A DNA stretch of 64,000 nt from an uncultured Desulfosarcina sp. (GTDB lineage: Bacteria > Desulfobacterota > Desulfobacteria > Desulfobacterales > Desulfosarcinaceae): positions 5,456,001 to 5,520,000 of the forward strand of contig NZ_OY764190.1 of assembly GCF_963668215.1 (NCBI RefSeq), in the 5' to 3' direction. This document shows positions 1-8,679 of this stretch, in pieces. The position numbers were made by a program, and so were the translations under genes. Each line of letters begins with the position of its first letter. Within the stretch, counting starts at the first letter, position 1. A model generated the notes under the pieces. That model made no database searches. It worked only from the letters and a program-made list of their open reading frames with translations, and had not been told where the DNA came from.

Positions 1-52
1 AGTGCTGGGGCTGAAGAAACAAGCCCTGATGCCAGTAAAGGGGCCTTTCCAT
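1..52 (-). CDS. tssK: TssK, T6SS baseplate subunit (N-terminal 17 codons, cut by window edge)
   Basis: Reading leftward from the ATG at 52-50 gives MERPLYWHQGLFLQPQH before the window ends. The pattern W-H-x-G-x-F-L-x-P-Q-H is the N-terminal hallmark of TssK (VasE/ImpJ), the trimeric cytoplasmic baseplate protein of type VI secretion that links the baseplate to the TssJLM membrane complex. It starts 4 nt after the tssJ stop, so the two are cotranscribed and tssJ-tssK is the usual gene order. Only the start is visible, so integrity of the rest is unknown. Confidence 0.85.
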   Translation of the reverse strand, partial: MERPLYWHQGLFLQPQH

Positions 53-56
53 AAAA

Positions 57-605
57 CTACTTTCCTTCCGGTGTTGAAGTGGAGATGGTAGTGATCTGCT
101 GGGGGCCGAGAAGCAGTTCGATATTCAACTGCGCCGGTTTGCGGGTCTTGGATTTTTTGATGAAACCCTTTTTCTCGGTATATTCCGGAATTTCCACCAT
201 TTTGACCATGCGTTCCTTTTCGAGGATGTAATACCCGGCCACGATGGCGACATATCGGGCGCCTTCAGCCCGGTCCAGGGACATGTTGACGTCCTGCCCG
301 GGCTGGATGATCAAGCGTTTGGCGCCGACAGCCCCTTCTCCGAACAGACTGCACTCCAAGAGCCGGTAAAGTCCGTCCTGATCGTTGGCCAACTGATTGA
401 AATTGTTGGGATCGGACAGTTGGTAAGTACACAACAGCAGGGTATGCGCTTCCCCGTCGTCCAAATTGAGTTTCGGATCGGCCTGGATATGCAGCCGAAT
501 GGCTTCTCTTTCGTAGGTCCATTCCGGCGGCGGCAGTTGTTTGGCCGCACATGCGGCAATCAGCAGCATTGCCCCGGCAAGCGATATGGCGAGTAATCGT
601 TTCAA
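57..605 (-). CDS. tssJ: TssJ, T6SS outer-membrane lipoprotein
   Basis: 182 aa with a signal peptide ending in a lipobox (L-I-A-A-C, lipidated Cys19); the residues after Cys19 are Ala, not Asp, which favours sorting to the outer membrane. The mature part (about 160 aa) has the size and beta-rich character of the TssJ/VasD family, with an LHIQADPKLN segment near its start. TssJ caps the TssJLM trans-envelope complex from the outer membrane. The gene sits directly upstream of tssK (4 nt gap) and 1 nt downstream of a T6SS FHA-C-like gene, so this is one leftward operon. Family assignment rests on size, lipobox and position next to tssK; I could not run a profile search. Confidence 0.8.
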   Translation of the reverse strand: MKRLLAISLAGAMLLIAACAAKQLPPPEWTYEREAIRLHIQADPKLNLDDGEAHTLLLCTYQLSDPNNFNQLANDQDGLYRLLECSLFGEGAVGAKRLIIQPGQDVNMSLDRAEGARYVAIVAGYYILEKERMVKMVEIPEYTEKKGFIKKSKTRKPAQLNIELLLGPQQITTISTSTPEGK

Positions 606-606
606 A

Positions 607-1347
607 TCAACCTCCTTGTTTTCCGAATTTTGTCTGGCAGTTTTTTTCGAACTCCCGTAAAAAATCTTCCATGAAACGGCCGGAACTGAACCATTTCTGA
701 ATTTTTTCGAAGCGCTGTTCGTATATATCGAACATCTCGGCCTTTTTCAGAGGGCCGAATTTCAGCCCCTTGCCGGTTTCGGCGGCCAGCTGCTCCGGAT
801 CCAGTACGCCGAGCACCTGTTTGACCTTGGCATAAGCCGCCTCCTTGAAAGACTGCTGCGAGGTTAAAAAGGCGTTGCTGATCTGGCCCAGGTAGGTCTC
901 CAGCGAGTTGCTCTGCCCCTCCCCTTCCAGGCGAAATCCGATAACCTGGCGGATGGTCTGTTCCGGCGACCCTTCGCCGGTGAACGTCATGTTGATGACG
1001 CTGATCAGTTGGTTGAGGGTATTGAAAATGGTGTTCAGCGACTCGGCCAGCTTTTCCAGCATTTCGCTGGAGGTCAGATCGTCCATGGTGACACTGCGCC
1101 CAAGCAGCAGCGAGCAGACCTGGCTCAGCACAGCCTCGTCGGATTCGCCTGTGGATGCCGGGGGTGTGGCGCTCTTGCCCATATCGGCGATAACGTGCCG
1201 CAGGGCATCGATCCGGCGGGGCGCGTCCATTTCGGCCATTTGTTCGGCCAGGTAGGATTCGACCAATTCTTCCGAAGGCTCCTCCCGGGCGTCGAATCGC
1301 TCGTTGAGGCCCGCTGAAATACGTGCGATCAGGTTGGCATCGACCAT
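607..1347 (-). CDS. Stand-alone protein resembling the C-terminal domain of T6SS FHA proteins (TagH/ImpI)
   Basis: 246 aa, no signal peptide or membrane segment. The helical pattern matches the C-terminal region of T6SS FHA proteins (TagH/ImpI/Fha): a long helix region with a leucine-rich core (residues about 80-120), a segment like S-x-x-x-Y-L-x-x-x (about 150), the L-G-V-L-D-P-E-Q-L stretch (about 185) and a closing region with I-Y-E-Q-R-F and F-L-R-E-F (about 210-240). No forkhead-associated N-terminal domain is present; the protein starts directly with a helical region. It lies between the threonine-repeat protein and tssJ in a tight operon (8 nt and 1 nt spacing). In the known pathway FHA proteins couple threonine phosphorylation to T6SS assembly; here the domain seems split off. 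The assignment is by pattern and neighbourhood. Confidence 0.5.
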   Translation of the reverse strand: MVDANLIARISAGLNERFDAREEPSEELVESYLAEQMAEMDAPRRIDALRHVIADMGKSATPPASTGESDEAVLSQVCSLLLGRSVTMDDLTSSEMLEKLAESLNTIFNTLNQLISVINMTFTGEGSPEQTIRQVIGFRLEGEGQSNSLETYLGQISNAFLTSQQSFKEAAYAKVKQVLGVLDPEQLAAETGKGLKFGPLKKAEMFDIYEQRFEKIQKWFSSGRFMEDFLREFEKNCQTKFGKQGG

Positions 1348-1355
1348 GTTTCGGC

Positions 1356-3746
1356 CTATTCCTTTTTGATGTCCGATCGGATGATGATGGTCTGTTCCAT
1401 GATATCGTCATCCTCCACCGGCTCTTGAGACACAACCGGAGGTCCCGGTCGGCCGCCGGTATTGATGACGACGGTGGCTTCGGCGTCGGACGGATCCGTA
1501 CCCTCTTGAGAGGGCGTGTTGCTGTAAAGATCCGGGTTGGGCATTTTTGCGGCCTGTGGAGCGCCGCCTCCCTGTATGATGGTGGACTCCAGATCGTCGT
1601 CGGGGGCCGGCGGGGGCGTTGGCGTTTTGCCGATTACCACCGTGGCCTCCGTATCCCAGTCCGACATGCTTGGCGATGTCGGCGTCTGCCCGTCGCCGCC
1701 CTGAATCATCGTAGCGGCCAGATCCGCATCCGGATCCGTTGACGGCTGCGTTGGCGGCACCGATGCGGGGGAGATTACCACGGTTTGGTCCGCATCTTCG
1801 AACGTCGCTTCTTTTTCAGGAACAGGCGGCAGCCCACTGGCGTTTAAAACCACCGTCTCCTCGATATCGTCTTCCCATTGCGACTGGTCGCCCGGCGCTT
1901 CTTGCGGCGTCGACCAGGCCTGCGGGTCGGGAGGCGCTGCGGCCGGGGCGGAAAGGACCACGGTTTCTTCGATATCGTCACCCCAACCGTCCGATGGCAG
2001 CGATTGGATTGGTGGCTCGAAAGGTTCAGATGGGGGTGTTTTTTCCTGTTGCGGCGCATCGGCAGTGGGTTCGGCGGCAGCCGTATCCGTCTGCGTGAAA
2101 ACGACGGTCGCCTCCTCATCCGGCATTTCCGGGGTTTCCTCTTCCTTAGCATCCGTGGCCTGCGCCTGCCACTTATCGAGGACTCGGCTGAGAACGGCCA
2201 CCATTCGATCTGATTTTGGAAAGCGATCCCCGGTAAAGGCCTCGGCAACCGGAACGCGAAACATCTCGGTTTTGATGGTGTTTCTTAGCGACTCAAGCGA
2301 CTCCCTGAAACGGCGGCTGTCCCAAGAAGCACCGGCTTTCAACCCGGCAAGCACCAGTTGGAAGCCAAGACGCAGGGCCTGTTCCCATGCGGAATTCCAT
2401 TGCTGAGGGATACTTTTCTCGGACGGTTCCCAGTAAACCTGCTTCGCGGCAAACATGCCCCCGGGATCGGCCAGGTCTGTGGCCAAGTCTCCGTTTTCGT
2501 CATCGACCTTCCATTCAGCTGCAAGCTTGCCGATCTCGGCAAATACGGCCTCGGCTTTCTGTTGCGAGTTGACCAGCAACGTCTGAAACCAAACTGCCGC
2601 CAGAAAATGAAGGACCGGCGCCTCGGGTTGGGCAGGGGCAAAGGGGCTGGCCTGGAAGCTGCCCACGGAGTCCAGGATGCGGATGTTGAAATTCCAGAAA
2701 GCGGGAAGGCCGGCACCCGGGGCGACCAGGTCCACGCCGATACTGTCGAGCGAGAAATCGAATTCCTGGTTTCTTTCAGGGTGCCCGTCGGGCATCAGAC
2801 AACCGGCCACTTGGGCCAGGAAAGTGAGTTTCAGGTAGAGAATTTCCAGAAATTGCCGGTCCTCACCCTGATAAAAAAAACGGTTTTCTCCCAACGGCCC
2901 GCCAATTGAATCCCCTGCAGGAAGGCCTGGGTCAGTACCCCCAGAAATCATGCGGATGAAATCGGCAGCGCCGTGGGTCGGCGCCGGAAACATCAGCATG
3001 TAAAAGGGGAAAAAAGCCACCGTCTCGATACGCTCGGCGGCAAGCGCGCTGCTGCCATAGCAGGCCTCGACCTCCGGACAGCCCCGGCAGGGCAGCGCCG
3101 CCTCCTCTGGAAGCGTGGCAAGCAGCTGCTTGTACTGCAGAATCAGATCCTGCCGGTCCTGTACGGTATCCGGCAGATCGGATCTTTTGCAAGGGACGAA
3201 AAATGGCGATGCGGGGGAAATTTTGGCGCAGGTTTCACAGTACAAAAAACGCTCCAGGGAATCGGCATATCCCGGCAGCCCCCTTTGTTCCAAGAGGGCA
3301 TCGTCGCGGCACAGGGTCAGCGCCAAACCGCACTGGGGGCATACCGGCTGAAACCATTTTTTGGTATGCCGACAGCAAAACAGGGGTGAAAAGGCCTGAA
3401 GCCGGCCTTCTGCGTCAATCTGATCTTTGAACAGGATTGGGCTGTTTGGCGCATCACCGTGCCGGTGAAACGCTAACGCCTGTTGCCAGGCGGCGTCCAG
3501 CACTGCGTTGTTGAGGGGCACCATGGTGGGGGGCGGTTCGTAGTTGCTTCGCTGAAAAAGCAAAACAATTTGCCTTACCGAATCCCCTCCGCGGGCTCTT
3601 ATTTGGGCAAGAATACGCTTTGTGAACGGTCCCTTATAAGCTATTGGACCGCCACTTTCCTCGGGTGGCGCCACATCCAGAACCAAGCCATGGTCGCCGG
3701 TATCCAGGTAGTTCATCAAAGAAGGGGAGTTCTCATTCAGATCCAC
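1356..3746 (-). CDS. T6SS-operon Cys-rich protein with nine E-x-T-V-V-type threonine repeats in its tail
   Basis: 796 aa, soluble. Residues about 100-230 carry several Cys pairs (CPQC, CETC, CRGC and further single Cys) that look like zinc ribbons. The middle (about 230-530) is globular and unrecognised. The tail (about 530-796) is rich in Pro, Asp and Glu and holds nine short repeats of the form acidic-x-T-hydrophobic-hydrophobic-x: EATVVF, EETVVL (twice), DQTVVI, AATMIQ, EATVVI (twice), ESTIIQ and EQTIII. FHA domains bind phosphothreonine and read the +3 residue, often I, L or D; seven of nine repeats have I, L or F at +3. The tail could be a multi-site kinase substrate and FHA scaffold. 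It is the first visible gene of the tssJK operon. I know no named family for the whole protein; the function is inferred. Confidence 0.6.
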   Translation of the reverse strand: MDLNENSPSLMNYLDTGDHGLVLDVAPPEESGGPIAYKGPFTKRILAQIRARGGDSVRQIVLLFQRSNYEPPPTMVPLNNAVLDAAWQQALAFHRHGDAPNSPILFKDQIDAEGRLQAFSPLFCCRHTKKWFQPVCPQCGLALTLCRDDALLEQRGLPGYADSLERFLYCETCAKISPASPFFVPCKRSDLPDTVQDRQDLILQYKQLLATLPEEAALPCRGCPEVEACYGSSALAAERIETVAFFPFYMLMFPAPTHGAADFIRMISGGTDPGLPAGDSIGGPLGENRFFYQGEDRQFLEILYLKLTFLAQVAGCLMPDGHPERNQEFDFSLDSIGVDLVAPGAGLPAFWNFNIRILDSVGSFQASPFAPAQPEAPVLHFLAAVWFQTLLVNSQQKAEAVFAEIGKLAAEWKVDDENGDLATDLADPGGMFAAKQVYWEPSEKSIPQQWNSAWEQALRLGFQLVLAGLKAGASWDSRRFRESLESLRNTIKTEMFRVPVAEAFTGDRFPKSDRMVAVLSRVLDKWQAQATDAKEEETPEMPDEEATVVFTQTDTAAAEPTADAPQQEKTPPSEPFEPPIQSLPSDGWGDDIEETVVLSAPAAAPPDPQAWSTPQEAPGDQSQWEDDIEETVVLNASGLPPVPEKEATFEDADQTVVISPASVPPTQPSTDPDADLAATMIQGGDGQTPTSPSMSDWDTEATVVIGKTPTPPPAPDDDLESTIIQGGGAPQAAKMPNPDLYSNTPSQEGTDPSDAEATVVINTGGRPGPPVVSQEPVEDDDIMEQTIIIRSDIKKE

Positions 3747-4387
3747 GTTTCCATCCCCGGCTTCTCTGTATTTCCTTCAAATCCGGATCTCAATCCGTAT
3801 CGTAAAGGAAATTCTATTAATAACAACAACGACGCAGACAAAGGATCTGCCTGCGTTTTCGATCCGGTAACAGCTGCCTTTTTGGGACGAAGGCGCTAAA
3901 TGACACTGTTCTAATGCTCTATTTGGCATTTTGCCTTTAAATTTTAAGATATTACAGCCTATTCAATAAATGGGGAGTTGTCAAGGCAGATTTATTGAAC
4001 GACTATGGTGACCGTATTTGGAAATTGTGAGTTTAAAACTTTCATCAAATTTCTCAGAGTATTGGCTGGCTGATCGTTAATCGCTGTCCAAATTCTAAAT
4101 TTTTGCGAATATTGTTCTATAAGATTTTTTGAGACAATTTAAAAGTCTTGTTATTTCATTATTTTACATCTATGAAAAACAATTAGAGATAGAAATCGAA
4201 ATAGGGCATCGACAATCTCATATTAAAGCATTGCCAAACAAAAAACATTTTGCCATAGATGTTAAATCATGCCACACAAAATCGGACTGCCGATTCTCAT
4301 GCAATTATTTGCACATACATATTTCAGTAGCAATAAAATGCGAGTGAGTAAAATATTTTTTCCGATTATTCCAAATGGTTATTATTA
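3747..4387. other. AT-rich intergenic region between the T6SS operon and the glycan locus
   Basis: About 640 bases between two divergently transcribed genes. It should hold the promoter of the leftward T6SS operon and of the rightward GT-C gene at 4388. I found no clear -24/-12 or -35/-10 element. A short perfect palindrome (GGCATTTTGCC type) lies near 3926-3936. A 72-codon open frame at 4129-4347 has a low-complexity start and no ribosome binding site, and I do not count it as a gene. Confidence 0.5.
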
Positions 4388-5845
4388 ATGACTTTTTCCG
4401 AGTCCATAAAATTTAAATATCGATGGTTTAACTACCTTCCCTCTGTCTCCCCTTTCGTCTTGGTCATAGTGGTGTCTTTTTTTTTATCAGCAAAACATTT
4501 GACAGATGAATTATGGCAAGATGAAGTGTACACGCTTGTTCATTTTGCATCTAAAGGATTTTTCTATCCGTTTCTTGATTATCATCTACCGAACAACCAT
4601 ATGCTTTTCAGCGCACTATTAGCAAAATGGTGGTTTCCCGGGTGTTCAACAATTTACTTGCGGACATTGCCACTATGCATATTTCTTATCACCTTGATTA
4701 TTTACCCTTTCGTGGCTACCAGGATTGCCGGCAGAAGTGCGGCATTTTTTGCTCTGTTTTTTTTTGGTGTTAGTCCGATTACTCAAAATTTCGCACTTCA
4801 AATTAGGGGGTATTCAGTATCATGGCTTCCCATTTTGATATCACTGCTATCCTTGGCAACGTACGTCCAAAATGGTATTTGGTATTGGGGCCTTGCTTAT
4901 GTGTTTGCCTCTGCTATTAGTGTAGCGATTATCCCTACAAATATTTTCTTCTGTGGTATATTTGTTGTTTGGGGTTGGATACAAATCTTATTTGATTCTA
5001 AAAGGAAATTTAATGATTATATCAGCAGGTTAACCATTATTACCATTGGTCCTTTGCTTGGATTCATCGCCTATGCGTATGTTTTAAATGATTTTTTTTC
5101 TCTTTCCCAAAAAAAAATTAGCCCTTGGAGGTGGCTTGCAATACTAAAGCATTGGTTTTGGGCAACATCTTTTGATTTTATATTCTTCCTCCCAGTAATT
5201 GGATTTGGCTTTATTCTCTTGTTTAAAAAAACGCTTAGGAAAAATGATTTTTCAGTTGGTGAAATTAGCACAAACTTGTCGCTAATAGTCTCTACCTTTT
5301 TTATTGTAGCAATATGGGTAGTTATCTTTCCTAATCCGCCTTTCCCTAGAAACTTTGTTCCATTCCTCCCTGTATGGTTTTTAATGGCAGGCTATCTTGC
5401 TTCATTAGGATTCGACTGTTTATTTCACAATAAACCACACGCGTCCAAATTTATTTTATTGGTTCTAATGGCAATTTCCATCTTCAGTATTATCCATCGA
5501 AATAATTCGACATTCTCGAAAATAAATACTGAATTTCCGCAAGATCTTCGGCGTCAATATTACCATGAAAACTTCTATCCTTCTCAAGCTGCCTTTTTGC
5601 TAAAAAAAATGGCGGGTAATGGTTCATTATCGGTTTTAACTGATTACGACGGAATTTATTGTTTGGGCTATCTCCTTAATAATTCAGATAAAAACAACTT
5701 AAAATTGTTGCACTATAAAATATGGAAATATAAAGTAAATGATTCCCAGTCTCTTCCTCGGTTTGTAGTAACCCACAGCTTCTCTGAATTGAAGCGCATT
5801 TTGAATTCGGTAGGAATCAGTAGTGTCCGATTAACTATCAAATAA
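4388..5845 (+). CDS. GT-C membrane glycosyltransferase (GT39/ArnT-like), C-terminus altered by an IS insertion
   Basis: 485 aa as encoded now, with about ten hydrophobic segments. Residues 40-50 carry the D-E-x-x-x-D-E-V-Y-T motif in the first periplasmic loop, and N-N-H-x-L-F follows; acidic pairs here are typical of GT-C enzymes that take sugars from polyprenyl phosphate and transfer them on the periplasmic side. The base composition is markedly AT-rich against its surroundings, suggesting transfer. The last 8 codons are read from the left end of the IS element at 5818. Removing the IS and one copy of its 9-bp duplication restores a 499-aa frame ending at 7234. The start is the first ATG; no strong ribosome binding site is visible. 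Confidence 0.75.
   Translation: MTFSESIKFKYRWFNYLPSVSPFVLVIVVSFFLSAKHLTDELWQDEVYTLVHFASKGFFYPFLDYHLPNNHMLFSALLAKWWFPGCSTIYLRTLPLCIFLITLIIYPFVATRIAGRSAAFFALFFFGVSPITQNFALQIRGYSVSWLPILISLLSLATYVQNGIWYWGLAYVFASAISVAIIPTNIFFCGIFVVWGWIQILFDSKRKFNDYISRLTIITIGPLLGFIAYAYVLNDFFSLSQKKISPWRWLAILKHWFWATSFDFIFFLPVIGFGFILLFKKTLRKNDFSVGEISTNLSLIVSTFFIVAIWVVIFPNPPFPRNFVPFLPVWFLMAGYLASLGFDCLFHNKPHASKFILLVLMAISIFSIIHRNNSTFSKINTEFPQDLRRQYYHENFYPSQAAFLLKKMAGNGSLSVLTDYDGIYCLGYLLNNSDKNNLKLLHYKIWKYKVNDSQSLPRFVVTHSFSELKRILNSVGISSVRLTIK
5809..5817. repeat. Left copy of the 9-bp target-site duplication of the IS4-type element
   Basis: GGTAGGAAT, identical to 7156-7164. Joining the flanks through one copy restores the interrupted reading frame, which confirms it as the insertion target. 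Confidence 0.9.
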
Positions 5846-7155
5846 TTTCAGTTGCATATGGCCACTAGTAATTTTGTTTCTGTAGTCATCGGCCGTGAAG
5901 GCCTGTAAAATGGGCATTTTCTCAAACAGGGTAATGCTCAAAATCTGTAAAATTGTGTAGAGAGGCAGATCGATCCGCAACCGTTTTTTCATTATGGCGA
6001 CCAGAACATAGGTCGATATTGCTATCCAGATTTGAGTTTTCACAGCATTTTGCGACGTGCCGTAAAAGCTCTTGATACGCAGATGCTGTTTGATCCATTT
6101 GAAAAAAATCTCAACCCGCCACCTATACCGATAAAGCTCTGCAATCGTATGGGCCGGCAACATGAACTGGTTTGTAAGAAAAACAAATGATCTGCCTTTT
6201 TCAGCATCAAAGAATTTCACCCGGCGAAGCTTTTCCGGGTAATCCTTTTTGCTGTAGAACCCTGTAAGGGCAACTGTCTGATCGCATCGGACACATGTTG
6301 TTTTATCGACTTTATGCGAATAGATCCTTCGCAGTTTGGTGTTTGTTTTTGTACGCGTTACGAATATCGCTGAACATTGATGCAGCTCGTACAGTCGTTT
6401 GAAATCCAGATAGGCCCGATCCATGAGGTAGATTGAGCCTGGTTCCGGAACGAGAATATCAAGAACATTGACGTCATGAACTTTTCCATCGGTGATCCAG
6501 ATGAATGTCGGGATGTCCCCTCGCAAATCAAGAAGGGTATGAAGTTTTACAGCACCTTTTGATCTGCGGAATCGAGCCCATGGAAAAAGCGACAGACAGA
6601 GATCGATTGTCGATGCATCCAGGGCGTAAACAGTGTCTTTAAGTTCAAGACCAAAATCGTCATCGATATATAGCTTTCTGGCTTCATGGATCAAGGTTAG
6701 GGCAAAGTCGCTGTAGATACGCCAGTCTCTCTTTTCATTCGCATCAGCCAGCGTGCTTCGGGCGACCTTACCACGGATGCCCATATGATAAAGCTTATCT
6801 TGCATGGCCCGCAAACAGCATTCTATGTCGCGAAGGCTTTCGCGATAGGTCAGCTGGGCAAAAGCCATGCAGAGAAGTTGGTCATAGCATGTAAAAGAAC
6901 GTACGCGGTAATTGCCGTGATAACGTTTAACGCATTGACGAAATTTATTTTGAGGGAGGAACCCCATTACTTGAGAAAAAATGGTTTGCCCCTGGTACAT
7001 TGGTACCCTCCTTTCCCATATGAATGATGCTGGTCAAGGAGACTATGAGGGCATCCCTAAACGAATTTCAAGTCGATCACCTCCAGGTTTGCAAGAATTG
7101 CATATTATTTTAATTGGTTGTGACATGTTTGGAAAAGTTTAACCGGACAGCAGTG
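5818..7155 (-). mobile_element. IS4-family insertion sequence, 1338 bp, complete
   Basis: Ends are CAGTAGTGTCCGATTAA at 5818-5834 and, on the other strand, CACTGCTGTCCGGTTAA at 7155-7139, an imperfect inverted repeat (13 of 17 match). Nine-bp direct repeats flank it (5809-5817 and 7156-7164). One transposase gene fills most of it, reading leftward, and its stop lies inside the left inverted repeat region. The duplication is perfect and the transposase intact, so the insertion looks recent. Confidence 0.9.
5831..7000 (-). CDS. IS4-family DDE transposase
   Basis: 389 aa. An N-terminal domain (F-x-Q-V-M-G-F-L-P about residues 8-16; L-T-Y-R-E-S-L-R-D-I-E about 50-60) is followed by the DDE RNase H-like domain: D in A-L-D-A-S-T (about 128), D in L-M-D-R-A-Y-L-D (about 193) and the E of the Y-R-x-R-W-x-V-E-x-F-F-K-W-I-K signature (about 294-310). 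This Y-R-E-K-type signature marks the IS4 superfamily. Length is normal for the family and no frameshift is seen, so the enzyme is probably active. It is the only gene of the element at 5818-7155. Confidence 0.92.
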   Translation of the reverse strand: MYQGQTIFSQVMGFLPQNKFRQCVKRYHGNYRVRSFTCYDQLLCMAFAQLTYRESLRDIECCLRAMQDKLYHMGIRGKVARSTLADANEKRDWRIYSDFALTLIHEARKLYIDDDFGLELKDTVYALDASTIDLCLSLFPWARFRRSKGAVKLHTLLDLRGDIPTFIWITDGKVHDVNVLDILVPEPGSIYLMDRAYLDFKRLYELHQCSAIFVTRTKTNTKLRRIYSHKVDKTTCVRCDQTVALTGFYSKKDYPEKLRRVKFFDAEKGRSFVFLTNQFMLPAHTIAELYRYRWRVEIFFKWIKQHLRIKSFYGTSQNAVKTQIWIAISTYVLVAIMKKRLRIDLPLYTILQILSITLFEKMPILQAFTADDYRNKITSGHMQLKLFDS

Positions 7156-7164
7156 GGTAGGAAT
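7156..7164. repeat. Right copy of the 9-bp target-site duplication
   Basis: GGTAGGAAT, identical to 5809-5817 and directly outside the right end of the IS element. Confidence 0.9.
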
Positions 7165-7234
7165 AAATGCTGAAGGGTATATTGAAGCTGCAGACACAGG
7201 GTATTTTAAAATATATAAATTCAAGCCTTTATAA
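7165..7234 (+). pseudogene. Displaced 3' end of the GT-C gene at 4388
   Basis: When 5817 is joined to 7165 the frame continues for 22 residues after the shared Ile, starting N-A-E-G-Y-I-E and ending Y-F-K-I-Y-K-F-K-P-L before TAA at 7232-7234. This basic, aromatic tail is the natural C-terminus removed by the IS. It no longer has a start codon of its own. The next gene begins 46 nt later, so the ancestral arrangement was a compact operon. Confidence 0.85.
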
Positions 7235-7280
7235 AAAGTTCAAGCGACAAAAATAATTGTAATTTCAAAACTTTTCAGCT

Positions 7281-8666
7281 ATGAAGCGAATGATGATAGA
7301 AAACAGAACATTTACCATAGACGCCAATTCATTCATACCGCGCAAGGTTGAACTGCTGGTCCTTGTTCTGATCTTGTTAATCGGCCTCCACTTACGCTTG
7401 GGGATGGTATCTTCAACCAAAATTGACACCCCGTTTCGTGCCGACGCCAGGCAATATACCGCCTACGCTTATAATCTGCGCTTGCACGGTGTGTATTCCA
7501 AAAATTTTAGCACCGCGACAAATAAAGCCGTCACTCCGAGTCCAGATGCTTTTCGATCCCCAGGCTACCCAATTTTTCTTTACCCATTCACCCGAATTAA
7601 AAATTTAGACCAATTTGCCGTCACGGTTTTCTATACCCATGCCATTCTTAGTACGATTACGTTAGTCATCGTTTATTTTCTGGGTCGAGGTCTTTTGGGT
7701 GTCTTGGGCGCCTTTGCTGCCGTTACACTCACTGCGATCAGCCCACACCTTATCAATCTCAACCTTTACCTGTTGACCGAAACGCTTTTCACCTTTTTCA
7801 CTATGCTGATGTTGAGCGCATTCCTTTTTTCCATGAAATATGATCAAAATTCTGGGTGGATACTATCCGGAATCATGCTCGCTTTAGCGGCATTGATAAG
7901 ACCGACAATCCAATTTTATATTATTTTTTTTATTGCGTTGGTCCTCATCGATGGCGAAAATAAAAAGAAACAAAAGATCGTTCTGCTGTTTGCTATTCCC
8001 TTTTTCTTGGTATTATCAACTTGGTTTATTCGCAACCTACTGACCCTGGGTTTTCTTTCCGACCCGGGATTAACCATCAATACCCTTCATCATGGCATGT
8101 ACCCGAAATTCATGTATAACGGACAGCCCAACTCATTCGGTATTCCGTACCGATTCGATCCCAATACCGCCGCCATTGGAGCTTCCATACGAAGCGTAAT
8201 CGAAGCGATTACCCACCGATTCCAAACCCACCCCATGGAACATCTGGTCTGGTATCTGTCTAAACCATTCTATTTTTTCCGCTGGGAAATGATTCAAGGC
8301 ACCGGCACATTCATATATCCGGTTATCGATTCGCCTTACCATTCATCTCGGTTGTTTCATTTCATCGACGGATTGATGCATGCCATTCACCCAATTATTG
8401 TGGGATCAAGCGTTCTCGGGGCAATAATTGCATGGTTGCCCAAAAACCTTTTTTCCATGACCGGCCTGCAACGTTTCACGGCACGCCTTTTGTCGTTGAC
8501 CTATGGATATTTTATCCTTGTTCACATCGCAGGCGCCCCTTTTCCCCGCTATTCGATCCCCATTCGCCCCATTACCTATATTCTCGGGATATTTCCTATC
8601 TGCATTGCGGCAATGGTATTTAGGACCAGAATTCAAGGTCATTCGACAATTATAAGACAAAATTAG
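7281..8666 (+). CDS. GT-C membrane glycosyltransferase, PMT/ArnT-like
   Basis: 461 aa, about ten membrane segments, and an early periplasmic loop with the acidic motif R-A-D-A-R-Q-Y (about residues 54-60) followed by R-S-P-G-Y-P (about 94-99), a pattern common in PMT_2/GT39 proteins. Such enzymes transfer a sugar from a polyprenyl-phosphate donor to lipid A, a glycan or a protein. It lies 13 nt before the UDP-xylose synthase gene, with a GT2-GtrA fusion next, so donor synthesis, flipping and transfer are encoded together. The acceptor cannot be told from sequence. The start is the first ATG; ATGs three and four codons later are possible. Confidence 0.72.
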   Translation: MKRMMIENRTFTIDANSFIPRKVELLVLVLILLIGLHLRLGMVSSTKIDTPFRADARQYTAYAYNLRLHGVYSKNFSTATNKAVTPSPDAFRSPGYPIFLYPFTRIKNLDQFAVTVFYTHAILSTITLVIVYFLGRGLLGVLGAFAAVTLTAISPHLINLNLYLLTETLFTFFTMLMLSAFLFSMKYDQNSGWILSGIMLALAALIRPTIQFYIIFFIALVLIDGENKKKQKIVLLFAIPFFLVLSTWFIRNLLTLGFLSDPGLTINTLHHGMYPKFMYNGQPNSFGIPYRFDPNTAAIGASIRSVIEAITHRFQTHPMEHLVWYLSKPFYFFRWEMIQGTGTFIYPVIDSPYHSSRLFHFIDGLMHAIHPIIVGSSVLGAIIAWLPKNLFSMTGLQRFTARLLSLTYGYFILVHIAGAPFPRYSIPIRPITYILGIFPICIAAMVFRTRIQGHSTIIRQN

Positions 8667-8679
8667 TAAAGGAAGGCAG

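Noticed and set aside
4129..4347. 72-codon frame in the AT-rich intergenic region
   Set aside because: No ribosome binding site, no family resemblance, low-complexity start; probably chance.
5818..7155. CAGT as a 4-bp target duplication of the IS4 element
   Set aside because: CAGT occurs at both ends but belongs to the inverted repeats; using it gives a stop at once, while the 9-bp GGTAGGAAT duplication restores a full reading frame.
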